Positions 5,784-12,578 of a DNA stretch of 12,732 bases are shown in pieces. The position numbers were made by a program, and so were the translations under genes. The notes under the pieces are model-generated. The model did not search any database. It was not told the DNA's origin and worked only from the letters and a program-made list of their open reading frames with translations. Numbering within the stretch: the first letter of the stretch is position 1; every line of letters begins with the position of its first letter. The stretch is taken from assembly GCA_001801405.1 (NCBI GenBank), contig MGXQ01000080.1:1-12732 (forward strand), written 5' to 3'. This DNA is from Gammaproteobacteria bacterium RIFCSPHIGHO2_02_FULL_42_13 (GTDB lineage Bacteria > Pseudomonadota > Gammaproteobacteria > UBA12402).

Positions 5784-6338
5784 ATGAATGCAATTGTTCA
5801 AGAAACCGAAGGTCGCATGAAAAAATCATTGGAAGCGTTGCGCTCGGAATTTTCGAGAATGCGAACGGCGCGCGCACATCCTTCACTGCTTGAAACTGTA
5901 CATGTGTCGCATTACGGATCAGAGATGCCGTTGAACCAGCTCGCCTCTGTTGCTGTGAGTGATGCGCGCACGTTAGTGGTGACGGCGTGGGATAAATCAG
6001 CGACGCCGGCCATCGAGAAAGCGATTATGCAAGCGGAGTTGGGGTTGAATCCAGTGACGGCGGGCGACGTGATTCGCGTGCCGATTCCGCCTTTAACCGA
6101 AGAGCGTCGCAAAGAGATGTTAAAAATAGCGAGAGGCAATGCTGAAAATGCGCGAGTTTCTGTGCGCAATGTGCGACGCGATGCCAATACAAAAATTAAA
6201 GATCAATTAAAAGCAAAACAAATTAGTGAAGATGAAGATCGCCGCTTAGAAGACGCCATTCAAAAATTGACAAACCGTTATGTGAGCGAAGTCGATGCGG
6301 CGTTAGTGGCAAAAGAAAAAGATTTGATGGCAGTGTGA
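5784..6338 (+). CDS. frr: Ribosome recycling factor
   Basis: Splits post-termination 70S ribosomes together with EF-G, releasing mRNA and tRNA. The 184-aa product has the typical length (Escherichia coli 185). It shows the three-helix domain I (RMKKSLEALRSEFSRMRTARAHPSLLE..., and the C-terminal helices ENARVSVRNVRRDANTKIKD and DEDRRLEDAIQKLTNRYVSEVD) with the domain II beta segment YGSEMPLNQLASVAVSDARTLVV...IRVPIPPLTEERRKE. The start at 5784 is chosen over a TTG at 5769 because AAGGAA at 5772-5777 is a good Shine-Dalgarno for it and because the protein then begins like its homologues. It is the fourth gene of the translation block, and uppS follows after 25 nt. Confidence 0.97.
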   Translation: MNAIVQETEGRMKKSLEALRSEFSRMRTARAHPSLLETVHVSHYGSEMPLNQLASVAVSDARTLVVTAWDKSATPAIEKAIMQAELGLNPVTAGDVIRVPIPPLTEERRKEMLKIARGNAENARVSVRNVRRDANTKIKDQLKAKQISEDEDRRLEDAIQKLTNRYVSEVDAALVAKEKDLMAV

Positions 6339-6363
6339 TTTTCAACATAGCGCTAGTCCCTAT

Positions 6364-7083
6364 ATGTCAGATATGTTATCACAGTCGCTTCCGAAGCATG
6401 TTGCAATCATTATGGATGGCAATGGGCGTTGGGCTAGGCAGCAGGGCAAGCCGCGTTGGCGAGGGCATCAGGCCGGTGCCGATGCGGCGGGCAAAATCAT
6501 TCAAGCGGCGATCGATCAGCATGTTGACGTCTTAAGTTTGTTTGCCTTCAGTAGTGAAAATTGGTGTCGTCCAGAAGAAGAAGTCAATTATCTGATGAAG
6601 TTGCTGCTTCATATGTTAAAAACACAGGTTAAAGAATTACATAAAAAAAATGTTGCGTTGTATGTGGCGGGAGATTTATCGCAGTTTTCTGCGCAAATTT
6701 GTGCGCATATAAAAAAAGCAGAAGCGTTGACATGCGCGAATACGGGTTTAAAGTTAATTGTTGCGGTCAATTATGGGGGGCAATGGGACATTGTTCAGGC
6801 GGCTCAACGCATTGCAGAACAGGTTGCGACGGGTGTGCTAACATTAGATCAAGTGGATGAAAAATTATTTTCACAATATTTAGTGTTATCCAACATTTCG
6901 CATCCGGATTTACTTATCCGTACGAGCGGGGAGCAACGGATTAGTAATTTCTTTTTATGGCAATTAGCGTACGCGGAGTTATATTTTACGCCGATTTTAT
7001 GGCCTGATTTTGACGAGAAAGCATTTCAAAAAGCATTAGATGAATATGCTAAACGACATCGGCGCTTCGGGGGGAGGATGTGA
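6364..7083 (+). CDS. uppS: Isoprenyl transferase, (2Z,6E)-undecaprenyl diphosphate synthase
   Basis: Condenses farnesyl diphosphate with isopentenyl diphosphates to make the C55 carrier used for peptidoglycan and O-antigen. The 239-aa protein has all cis-prenyltransferase regions: HVAIIMDGNGRWA with the catalytic Asp18, FAFSSENWCRP (60-70), GDLSQF, VAVNYGGQWDI and RTSGEQRISNFFLWQLAYAE (186-205), whose Arg, Ser and Glu bind diphosphate/Mg. Shine-Dalgarno before the ATG is not evident; M4 could also start translation, but the longer form is used here. Its stop codon at 7081-7083 directly touches the 28-bp inverted-repeat element, and a purine-rich GGGGGGAGG lies in its last codons. Confidence 0.96.
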   Translation: MSDMLSQSLPKHVAIIMDGNGRWARQQGKPRWRGHQAGADAAGKIIQAAIDQHVDVLSLFAFSSENWCRPEEEVNYLMKLLLHMLKTQVKELHKKNVALYVAGDLSQFSAQICAHIKKAEALTCANTGLKLIVAVNYGGQWDIVQAAQRIAEQVATGVLTLDQVDEKLFSQYLVLSNISHPDLLIRTSGEQRISNFFLWQLAYAELYFTPILWPDFDEKAFQKALDEYAKRHRRFGGRM

Positions 7084-7192
7084 CATGACACAGATCATCT
7101 TGTTTTTATTCTCCGGTGGCACATCCCTGTGCCTCCCGCGTCAGGCGTCCCTGGACGCTAAGTCGAATAAAAACAAGATGATCTGTGTCATG
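7084..7192. repeat. 109-bp inverted-repeat element with 28-bp perfect arms
   Basis: 7084-7111 and 7165-7192 are perfect reverse complements of each other (28/28). The AT-rich arms enclose a 53-base GC-rich centre that itself folds into two hairpins: GGCACA/TGTGCC (7118-7123/7128-7133, loop TCCC) and GCGTC/GACGC (7145-7149/7154-7158, loop CCTG). The whole could form a cruciform in DNA or a three-way/four-way RNA structure. It sits directly after the uppS stop. There is no T-run after the right arm, so it is not a standard intrinsic terminator. The 8-bp direct repeat GGGGGGAG at 7069-7076 and 7205-7212 lies on either side but is not flush with the ends, so target-site duplication is unproven. 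Likely a small non-autonomous (MITE- or REP-pair-like) element; no transposase is visible. Confidence 0.75.
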
Positions 7193-7198
7193 GTGTAA
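7085..7198 (+). CDS. Possible 37-aa small protein spanning the inverted-repeat element
   Basis: ATG at 7085 is 1 nt after the uppS stop, and a GGAGG at 7073-7077 lies 7 nt upstream, an ideal ribosome-binding site. The frame stays open through both arms and the centre to TAA at 7196-7198. The predicted peptide begins MTQIILFLFSGGTSLCLP, hydrophobic, and ends KMICVMV. Because both arms start with CATG, the same first nine residues are also encoded on the opposite strand, which argues that the ORF may be a by-product of the palindrome. No homology is recognised. Confidence 0.2.
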   Translation: MTQIILFLFSGGTSLCLPRQASLDAKSNKNKMICVMV

Positions 7199-7217
7199 GT
7201 ATAAGGGGGGAGAGGTG

Positions 7218-7243
7218 AATGGTGGCGTTCTGTCACCACCATT
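7218..7243 (+). promoter_or_regulatory. Hairpin in the cdsA leader
   Basis: AATGGTGG (7218-7225) pairs perfectly with CCACCATT (7236-7243), with a ten-base loop. It covers the start codon of the short ORF at 7219 and lies about 22 nt upstream of the cdsA start. There is no T-run behind it, so a translational rather than terminator role is more likely. Confidence 0.45.
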
Positions 7244-7272
7244 GCATAAGTATGAGAATTAAATTATGTTAA
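7219..7272 (+). CDS. Possible 17-aa leader peptide overlapping the cdsA start
   Basis: ATG at 7219 follows GGGGGGAGAGG (7205-7215), a strong Shine-Dalgarno, and opens a 17-codon frame (MVAFCHHHCISMRIKLC) that ends at TAA 7270-7272, overlapping the first codons of cdsA (ATG 7266). cdsA itself has only a poor GAGA upstream. The arrangement would suit translational coupling. A GTG at 7216 in another frame could also use this site. Function is inferred from layout only. Confidence 0.3.
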   Translation: MVAFCHHHCISMRIKLC

Positions 7273-8072
7273 AACATCGACTGATAACAGGTTTGATTTT
7301 ATTGCTGCTGACGATTTCAGCGGTGATATTTTTACCTATTCCTTATTTTATCGGTTTGGTGAGTTTGGTGATGTTGTTGGCGGCGTGGGAATGGGCGCGC
7401 TTGATAGCCTATCAACGATGGTATACTCGCTTGGGCTATGTGGCATTGGTGGCTGTCATGATGATATTAGAATGGTATGCTCCAATAGTACCGGTGTTAT
7501 TAGCAACATTAGTTTGGTGGTTCATCGCTTATTATTGGGTATTAAAGTATCCTGGTGCAAAACAGGTTTGGTCTAATGGCGTGTGGGTTCGTGGTATTAT
7601 GGGCATATTAGTTTTAGTGCCGGCGTGGTTATCATTAAATGTGCTTCGTTATGCTGAACATGGGCGCGCCTTAATTTTTTTCTTATTTGTTTTAGTGTGG
7701 GCGTCGGATATTGGGGCGTATTTTGTTGGGAAAACATGGGGAAAGCGTCAATTTATGTCATTGGTCAGTCCTAAAAAAACGGTTGAAGGATTTGTGGGTG
7801 GTTTTCTGTGTGCATTGTTGGTCGCATGGATTGCAAGCACGATGGGCGTATTTTCGCTGAGCAATGGGTTCATGATAATCGTATTGGGCGCTGTCGTGTC
7901 GTTATTTGCTATTTTGGGTGATTTGCTTGAAAGCATGGTAAAGCGGTCTGCGGGCGTAAAAGATACGGGTCATTATTTGCCGGGACATGGAGGATTGTTG
8001 GATCGCATCGATAGTTTGCTGGCGGCTGCGCCGATTTTTTTGTTGGGATTAATTTTGTTAAATTCGTTATAA
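7266..8072 (+). CDS. cdsA: Phosphatidate cytidylyltransferase (CDP-diacylglycerol synthase)
   Basis: Inner-membrane enzyme converting phosphatidic acid and CTP to CDP-diacylglycerol, the branch point to phosphatidylethanolamine, phosphatidylglycerol and cardiolipin. The 268-aa protein is highly hydrophobic, with about eight membrane segments from LITGLILLLLTISAVIFLP onwards. The family signature is intact at residues 223-249: S-M-V-K-R, then KDTGHYLPGHGG and LLDRID, with the metal-binding aspartates; WASDIGAYFVGKTWGKR at 145-161 is also conserved. The start at 7266 is fixed by an in-frame stop at 7260-7262 and by the usual MLKxRLI beginning. It follows uppS at an unusually large distance (182 nt) because of the inverted-repeat element. 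In many gammaproteobacteria rseP, often with dxr, comes next; here only a relic follows. Confidence 0.95.
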   Translation: MLKHRLITGLILLLLTISAVIFLPIPYFIGLVSLVMLLAAWEWARLIAYQRWYTRLGYVALVAVMMILEWYAPIVPVLLATLVWWFIAYYWVLKYPGAKQVWSNGVWVRGIMGILVLVPAWLSLNVLRYAEHGRALIFFLFVLVWASDIGAYFVGKTWGKRQFMSLVSPKKTVEGFVGGFLCALLVAWIASTMGVFSLSNGFMIIVLGAVVSLFAILGDLLESMVKRSAGVKDTGHYLPGHGGLLDRIDSLLAAAPIFLLGLILLNSL

Positions 8073-8097
8073 TTAAATCATTCGAAATGGTCATCTT

Positions 8098-8289
8098 ATG
8101 TCCATAGAGATCATGCCGAGACCTGTGAAAATAGCATTTTCTGCAAAACAGGAGATATTGATATTTATTCAGTGGTTATTTAGTGTATTATATCGTGGAA
8201 CTTTTTTCAGGTCGTCCTGTTTCGATGCGTGTGCAGCGTGGGGCATGGGGATCAGCATGTTTTTATATGAACGTCGGATTTGATAAATT
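8098..8289 (+). pseudogene. rseP: Decayed 3' fragment of rseP (site-2 intramembrane protease)
   Basis: The cdsA-bamA gap normally holds rseP. Reading across frames recovers its C-terminal landmarks in the right order: RPVKIA at 8119-8136 (family GPxxIA), SGYLVYYIVELFSGRPVS at 8171-8224 (family DGGHLLFxxxELxxGRPVS), MRVQ at 8225-8236, then after a frameshift GMGISMFL at 8242-8265, then the other frame again for FDKL near 8279-8290 (family FNDFxRL). Roughly 24 residues expected between the first two blocks are missing, as are the HExxH and PDZ parts. A continuous 61-codon frame from 8098 to 8283 exists, but it mixes the correct and shifted frames and does not resemble a real small gene. The fragment runs into the bamA start. 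Confidence 0.65.
8197..8226 (+). promoter_or_regulatory. Possible sigma-E-type promoter upstream of bamA
   Basis: GGAACTTTT at 8197-8205 equals the -35 consensus of envelope-stress sigma factor promoters, and a TCGAT at 8222-8226 could be the -10, but the 18-nt spacing from GGAACTT is about 2 nt longer than the usual. The bamA and skp genes belong to the sigma-E regulon in Escherichia coli. The -35 word is also explained by the Glu-Leu codons of the rseP remnant, so chance is possible. Confidence 0.3.
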
Positions 8290-10572
8290 ATGCGGAAACG
8301 ATATTGGCTGAGCATTCTTTTTTTATTTTGCTTTACGCTGACGGCACAGGCTGGCGGTAGCTTTGTGGTGAAGAAAATTCAAGTGGAGGGCTTGCAAGGA
8401 ATTCCGGCGAGCACCGTCTATGGTTACTTGCCCGTCACGGTGGGCGATTCCGTTAACGATCAAAATAGTTCTGAAATTATTCAAGCGTTATATAAAACCG
8501 GATTCTTTGACAATGTGGCGTTAGGCCGGGACGGCAATACATTAATTATTAAAGTGGTGCAACGACCGATTATCAGTCGTATTCAAATTACGGGCAATAA
8601 ATTAATTCCAACGGACAAGTTGAAAGAATCGTTAAACACGATTGGATTTAAAGAAGGACATGTTTTTAGTTCATCCATGTTAGAGAATATTAAGTCATCG
8701 TTAAAGCATGAGTATTTTATACTAGGTAAATATAATGCGCGCGTCGATGTGACGGTGACGAAAGAAGCACGGAACCGCGTCTTAGTGGGAGTGACTATTT
8801 CTGAAGGTACAGTTGCAACCATTCATCAGATTAAAATCGTCGGGAATTATGCGTTTAGCGAACGGATGTTGTTACGGCAATTGAAATTATCAACGCCGGG
8901 ATTGTTTTCTTGGATGAATCATAATGACCAGTATTCACGTGAAAAATTAGAAGCGGATATTGAGACCTTGCGTTCCTATTATATGGATCGCGGTTATTTA
9001 AGGTTTGATGTCATTTCTTCGCAGGTATCTATTACGCCGGATCATAAGCAAGTTTATATTGCGCTGCATATTAATGAAGGATCTCAGTATAAAATCAGTG
9101 ATTATACCGTATTGGGAAAATCCATTTTGCCTACTGAAGCCGTGTCAAAATTAATTCAGCTCCAAAAAGGACAGGTGTTTTCGCGTCAAGCAGTCGTGGC
9201 AGCGAACAAACGCATTACGGATGCATTGAGTGCGCAAGGATATGCAAATGCAAACGTGAAAATAACGCCTAAAATAGATGATAAAACTAAAACAGTCTTC
9301 TTAACCTTTCAAGTGGTGCCAGGTCCTCGTATCTATGTGCGGTACGTTACCTTTTCAGGTCACTATAAAACAAATGATACGACGTTGCGTCGTGTGTTGA
9401 TGCAATTTGAGGGAAGTATTTTATCGCCCAATTCTGTCGATGAGTCAAAACGTCAATTATTGCTGTTACCCTACATTAAAGACGTACAGGTGTCGACGAC
9501 ACCGGTGGCAGGCGAAGCGAATCAAGTGGATGTCAATTATAATGTGACCGAGCAATCTGCGGCGCAGTTGCGGGCGGGCATTTCATACTCGCAATTAGAA
9601 AAAATCATGCTGACTTTTTCCATTGATCACAAAAATGTATTTGGCACCGGTAACTCATTGTCATTATCTGCTGCGGTTAGTAACCCCAGTGCGAGTTTAA
9701 GTTTAAATTATTATGATCCACATTATACACAATCAGGGATTGGTCGCGGGATTAGCGCATATGTTAGCCACTTTAACGCCGACAAGGCGGATGTGACGGG
9801 CTATACAACCGATACGTATGGTACTGCAGTAACGTATAATTTTCCGATCACGGTGAATGATAGTTTTCAATTAGGTGGTGGTTATGAAAATAATTTATTA
9901 AACACCGGGAATTCTCCACCGAACGAACTGAAAAATTTCACCAACAAATATGGCCGACATTTTTATCAATTCCAGTTAAATGGTGGGTGGTCATCGGATG
10001 GATTGGATCGTGCTACTTTTCCGACAGCTGGGTTGAGTCAATCGGCCAGCGTATCGACGACAGTGCCGATGAGTGACGAGTCGTTGGAATATTATAAAGT
10101 TGGTTATGCTGCTTTATATTATCACCCGATTCATGCTGATTTTATCGGCGAATTGCGCGGTAACGTGGATTATGGAAATGGCTATGGAAAATACCGAGGC
10201 GAGTTGCCATTTTTCAAAAATTACTATGCGGGTGGTATGAATTCGAATCATGTGGTACGTGGTTATGATGATAACTCATTGGGACCGCTTGATTCGCAGG
10301 GGAATCCGTTGGGAGGCAAATTCGCCATATCCGGAAGTGCGGGTTTAATTGTGCCGAATCCGCTGAGTCAGAATTTGCGTACCACGGTATTTTTAGATGG
10401 TGGTAATGCTTATGATGGTGTTAAATTAAATAATTTACGCTATGCCGCTGGATTGGAGCTCGATTGGCTGAGCCCTATTGGCCTGTTAAACTTTAGTTTA
10501 GCACATGCATTAAATAACAAAAAAGGCGATGATACACAACTGTTTGGGTTTACATTTGGAACGACTTTTTAA
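8290..10572 (+). CDS. bamA: Outer membrane protein assembly factor BamA
   Basis: Core of the BAM complex, which folds beta-barrels into the outer membrane. The 760-aa protein has a signal peptide (1-21, cut after AQA), five POTRA domains (about 23-90, 91-171, 173-262, 265-342 and 345-417) and a C-terminal Omp85 barrel from about 418 to the terminal Phe760. The loop-6 signature is VRGY at 656-659, inside NHVVRGYDDNSLGP, and the last strand ends GFTFGTTF. It is about 50 residues shorter than Escherichia coli BamA, mostly in the barrel, suggesting shorter extracellular loops. The Shine-Dalgarno is weak (CGGA about 11 nt upstream). It directly follows the rseP relic and precedes skp by 16 nt, so the two are likely co-transcribed and supply barrel insertion and periplasmic chaperoning. 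Confidence 0.96.
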   Translation: MRKRYWLSILFLFCFTLTAQAGGSFVVKKIQVEGLQGIPASTVYGYLPVTVGDSVNDQNSSEIIQALYKTGFFDNVALGRDGNTLIIKVVQRPIISRIQITGNKLIPTDKLKESLNTIGFKEGHVFSSSMLENIKSSLKHEYFILGKYNARVDVTVTKEARNRVLVGVTISEGTVATIHQIKIVGNYAFSERMLLRQLKLSTPGLFSWMNHNDQYSREKLEADIETLRSYYMDRGYLRFDVISSQVSITPDHKQVYIALHINEGSQYKISDYTVLGKSILPTEAVSKLIQLQKGQVFSRQAVVAANKRITDALSAQGYANANVKITPKIDDKTKTVFLTFQVVPGPRIYVRYVTFSGHYKTNDTTLRRVLMQFEGSILSPNSVDESKRQLLLLPYIKDVQVSTTPVAGEANQVDVNYNVTEQSAAQLRAGISYSQLEKIMLTFSIDHKNVFGTGNSLSLSAAVSNPSASLSLNYYDPHYTQSGIGRGISAYVSHFNADKADVTGYTTDTYGTAVTYNFPITVNDSFQLGGGYENNLLNTGNSPPNELKNFTNKYGRHFYQFQLNGGWSSDGLDRATFPTAGLSQSASVSTTVPMSDESLEYYKVGYAALYYHPIHADFIGELRGNVDYGNGYGKYRGELPFFKNYYAGGMNSNHVVRGYDDNSLGPLDSQGNPLGGKFAISGSAGLIVPNPLSQNLRTTVFLDGGNAYDGVKLNNLRYAAGLELDWLSPIGLLNFSLAHALNNKKGDDTQLFGFTFGTTF

Positions 10573-10588
10573 CGAAGAGGAGAAAGGT

Positions 10589-11092
10589 ATGAAGAAAATA
10601 TCAATGTTATTGGCGAGTATGGTTGGACTGTTGGTTTTGTCTACAGCGTCCTATGCGGCAGACTTAACTATCGGCGTGGTTGATTACAATAAAGTGTTGG
10701 CCGAAAATGCAACGGTCAAAACCGAATCGAGCAAGCTCCAGGAACAGTTTGATCCACAAAAAAATAAAATTATGGATTTTCAAAAAAAATTACAACAATC
10801 GATCAAGGATTTTAATGAAGGCAAAGATAAGTTGCCCGCGGTCAAGCAAGAGGCAGAAAAAACAAAGATTTCTGATGAACAAAAACAATTATTAGAGATG
10901 ACCAAAACCTATCAAACGGATTTGCAAGAGGCTCGCAATAAGTCAACGATGAAAATTTTTGAGACAATTAAAACAGCCATTACGAAGATAGCGAAAGAAA
11001 AAAATATTGATATTGTCTTTTCTAATGCATCTGTGCCGTATGCGAAAGATAGTTTTGATATTACGAATGCCGTTGTTGCTGCATTGAAGTAA
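10589..11092 (+). CDS. skp: Periplasmic chaperone Skp (OmpH family)
   Basis: Trimeric jellyfish-shaped chaperone that keeps unfolded outer-membrane proteins soluble on their way to BamA. The 167-aa precursor has a 23-residue Sec signal peptide (MKKISMLLAS..., STASYA before the cut), then the short trimerisation strand LTIGVVDYNKVL, a long charged coiled-coil pair (about residues 45-130, rich in Lys, Gln and Glu) and a final helix/strand segment ending NIDIVFSNASVPYAK...DITNAVVAALK. The start at 10589 is chosen because it opens the signal peptide and is preceded by GAGGAGAAAGG; the longer frame overlaps the bamA end and has no signal. Length is close to Escherichia coli Skp (161 aa). Confidence 0.94.
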   Translation: MKKISMLLASMVGLLVLSTASYAADLTIGVVDYNKVLAENATVKTESSKLQEQFDPQKNKIMDFQKKLQQSIKDFNEGKDKLPAVKQEAEKTKISDEQKQLLEMTKTYQTDLQEARNKSTMKIFETIKTAITKIAKEKNIDIVFSNASVPYAKDSFDITNAVVAALK

Positions 11093-11101
11093 TAATAAAC
11101 G

Positions 11102-12124
11102 ATGACAAAAACATTAGGCGAATTAGCGAAGCATATTAATGCGGAGTTAATAGGTGATGCAAATTGTGAAATCACAGGCGTTGCAACATTGCAAAGTGCC
11201 TGTGATGGACAATTAAGCTTTTTAGCTAATTCGACATATCGTCAATATCTAGCCGACACCAAAGCATCGGCGGTGATTGTTTCAAAATCGGATGCGGATG
11301 CTTGTCCGCAGGCAGCATTGATTGTGAATGATCCGTATTATGCGTATGCGCGGGTGGCAGCACTCTTTGCCAAAGTCGCTGCTGTTGTGCCGGGCATTCA
11401 TGGCACAGTGGTCGTTGGGGAGAACTGTCATATTGATCCGACGGCGCGCATTGATGCATATGTAGTGATGGGCGATCGCGTATCGATTGGTCCGCGCACG
11501 CATATTTACTCGGGTTGTGCGATTGGAAATGATGTTCAGTTGGGTGCATCTTGTTGCGTATATTCAAATGTTAATATATATGATAAAACGCAGATCGGCG
11601 ATCGTGTTATTATTCATAGTGGAGTTGTCATCGGTTCCGATGGTTTTGGCTTTGCGAATCATGAACATCGTTGGCATAAAGTGCCGCAATTGGGACATGT
11701 GATTGTGGGCGATGATGTAGATATTGGTGCCAACACGACGATTGATTGTGGCGCGTTGGATGATACGATTATTGAAACAGGTGTAAAATTAGATAATCAG
11801 ATTCAGGTAGGGCATAATGTTCGTATTGGTGCACATACGGTTGTGGCCGGTTGCACGGGTATTGCGGGCAGTACTAAGATTGGCAGAGGCTGTATCATCG
11901 GTGGCGCGGCAATGATTGCGGGTCATCTTGAGTTAACAGATGGGGTGGTGTTGACTGGCGGGGCGATGATTACGAACTCGATTCGAACGCCTGGCATATA
12001 TTCATCGGGCACAAGTTTTATGGAACATCGCGCTTGGCAGAAAAATGTGGCGCGATTTCGTCATTTGGATGAGTTAACAAGGCGTGTAAAGGCGTTAGAA
12101 GAGCAGGAAAAAAATCATGAGTAA
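11102..12124 (+). CDS. lpxD: UDP-3-O-(3-hydroxyacyl)glucosamine N-acyltransferase
   Basis: Third enzyme of lipid A synthesis; transfers a 3-hydroxyacyl chain from acyl-carrier protein to the 2-amino group of UDP-3-O-acylglucosamine. The 340-aa protein has the N-terminal uridine-binding domain (LGELAKHINAELIGD...ITGVATLQSA...LSFLANSTYRQYL), a left-handed beta-helix of hexapeptide repeats (about 100-300) and a C-terminal helical extension (RHLDELTRRVKALEEQ). The catalytic His is His238 in QIQVGHNVRIG; VVIGSDGFGFANHEHRWHKV matches the acyl-chain/pantetheine-binding loop region. Length equals Escherichia coli LpxD (341). It begins 9 nt after skp with no strong ribosome-binding site, and its end overlaps fabZ by 8 nt, so the lipid A genes are translated as a coupled set. 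Confidence 0.96.
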   Translation: MTKTLGELAKHINAELIGDANCEITGVATLQSACDGQLSFLANSTYRQYLADTKASAVIVSKSDADACPQAALIVNDPYYAYARVAALFAKVAAVVPGIHGTVVVGENCHIDPTARIDAYVVMGDRVSIGPRTHIYSGCAIGNDVQLGASCCVYSNVNIYDKTQIGDRVIIHSGVVIGSDGFGFANHEHRWHKVPQLGHVIVGDDVDIGANTTIDCGALDDTIIETGVKLDNQIQVGHNVRIGAHTVVAGCTGIAGSTKIGRGCIIGGAAMIAGHLELTDGVVLTGGAMITNSIRTPGIYSSGTSFMEHRAWQKNVARFRHLDELTRRVKALEEQEKNHE

Positions 12125-12578
12125 GATGTCATTTGCAGAGATATTAGAGTGTTTGCCACATCGTTATCCTTTTTTATTAATCGATCGAGTGATTGAGTTT
12201 GAGTTAGGGAAAACGTTGGTGGCCATAAAAAATGTCAGCGTTAACGAGCCATTTTTTGCGGGTCATTTTCCGGGGCGACCGATTATGCCAGGCGTATTGA
12301 TGTTAGAGGCTTTAGCGCAAGCGGGGACTATTTTGGCCTTTAAGACATTAAAAGAACTCGAACAAGATGGGGCATTGAATAATTCATTATTTTTCTTTGC
12401 GGGCATTGATAATGCGCGATTTAAGCGTGTGGTTGAGCCAGGTGATCAGTTGCGCCTGGAAGTAACATTAACAAAAATGCGTCGGAGTGTTCTTTGTGTC
12501 GATGGAATAGCGTCTGTCGATGGCGAATTAGCTTGCAGTGCGACACTCATGAGTGCCAGAAAGGACGTGAATTCATGA
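12117..12578 (+). CDS. fabZ: 3-hydroxyacyl-[acyl-carrier-protein] dehydratase
   Basis: Dehydrates 3-hydroxyacyl-ACP in fatty-acid elongation; it competes with LpxA/LpxD for the hydroxyacyl-ACP pool, which explains its place between them. The 153-aa hot-dog-fold protein has LPHRYPFLLIDRV (13-25), the catalytic His50 in FFAGHFPGRPIMPGVLMLEALAQ and Glu64 in the same segment, and FFFAGIDNARFKRVVEPGDQL. The ATG at 12117 overlaps the lpxD end by 8 nt, with AGGA just upstream; its own stop overlaps lpxA as ATGA. M4 is an alternative start, but the longer one matches the Shine-Dalgarno better. Confidence 0.96.
   Translation: MSKMSFAEILECLPHRYPFLLIDRVIEFELGKTLVAIKNVSVNEPFFAGHFPGRPIMPGVLMLEALAQAGTILAFKTLKELEQDGALNNSLFFFAGIDNARFKRVVEPGDQLRLEVTLTKMRRSVLCVDGIASVDGELACSATLMSARKDVNS

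Noticed and set aside
7084..7192. Inverted-repeat element as an intrinsic terminator of the uppS operon
   Set aside because: The right arm is followed by GTGTAAGT with no T-run, and the arms are AT-rich with a 53-base core, unlike a normal terminator.
7084..7192. Invertible promoter switch
   Set aside because: No recombinase gene is present, and inversion between the arms would change only the small core; no promoter is evident in it.
8098..8283. Continuous 61-codon frame between cdsA and bamA as a genuine small gene
   Set aside because: It has no good ribosome-binding site, and its parts match RseP in two different frames, so it is better explained as a decaying remnant.
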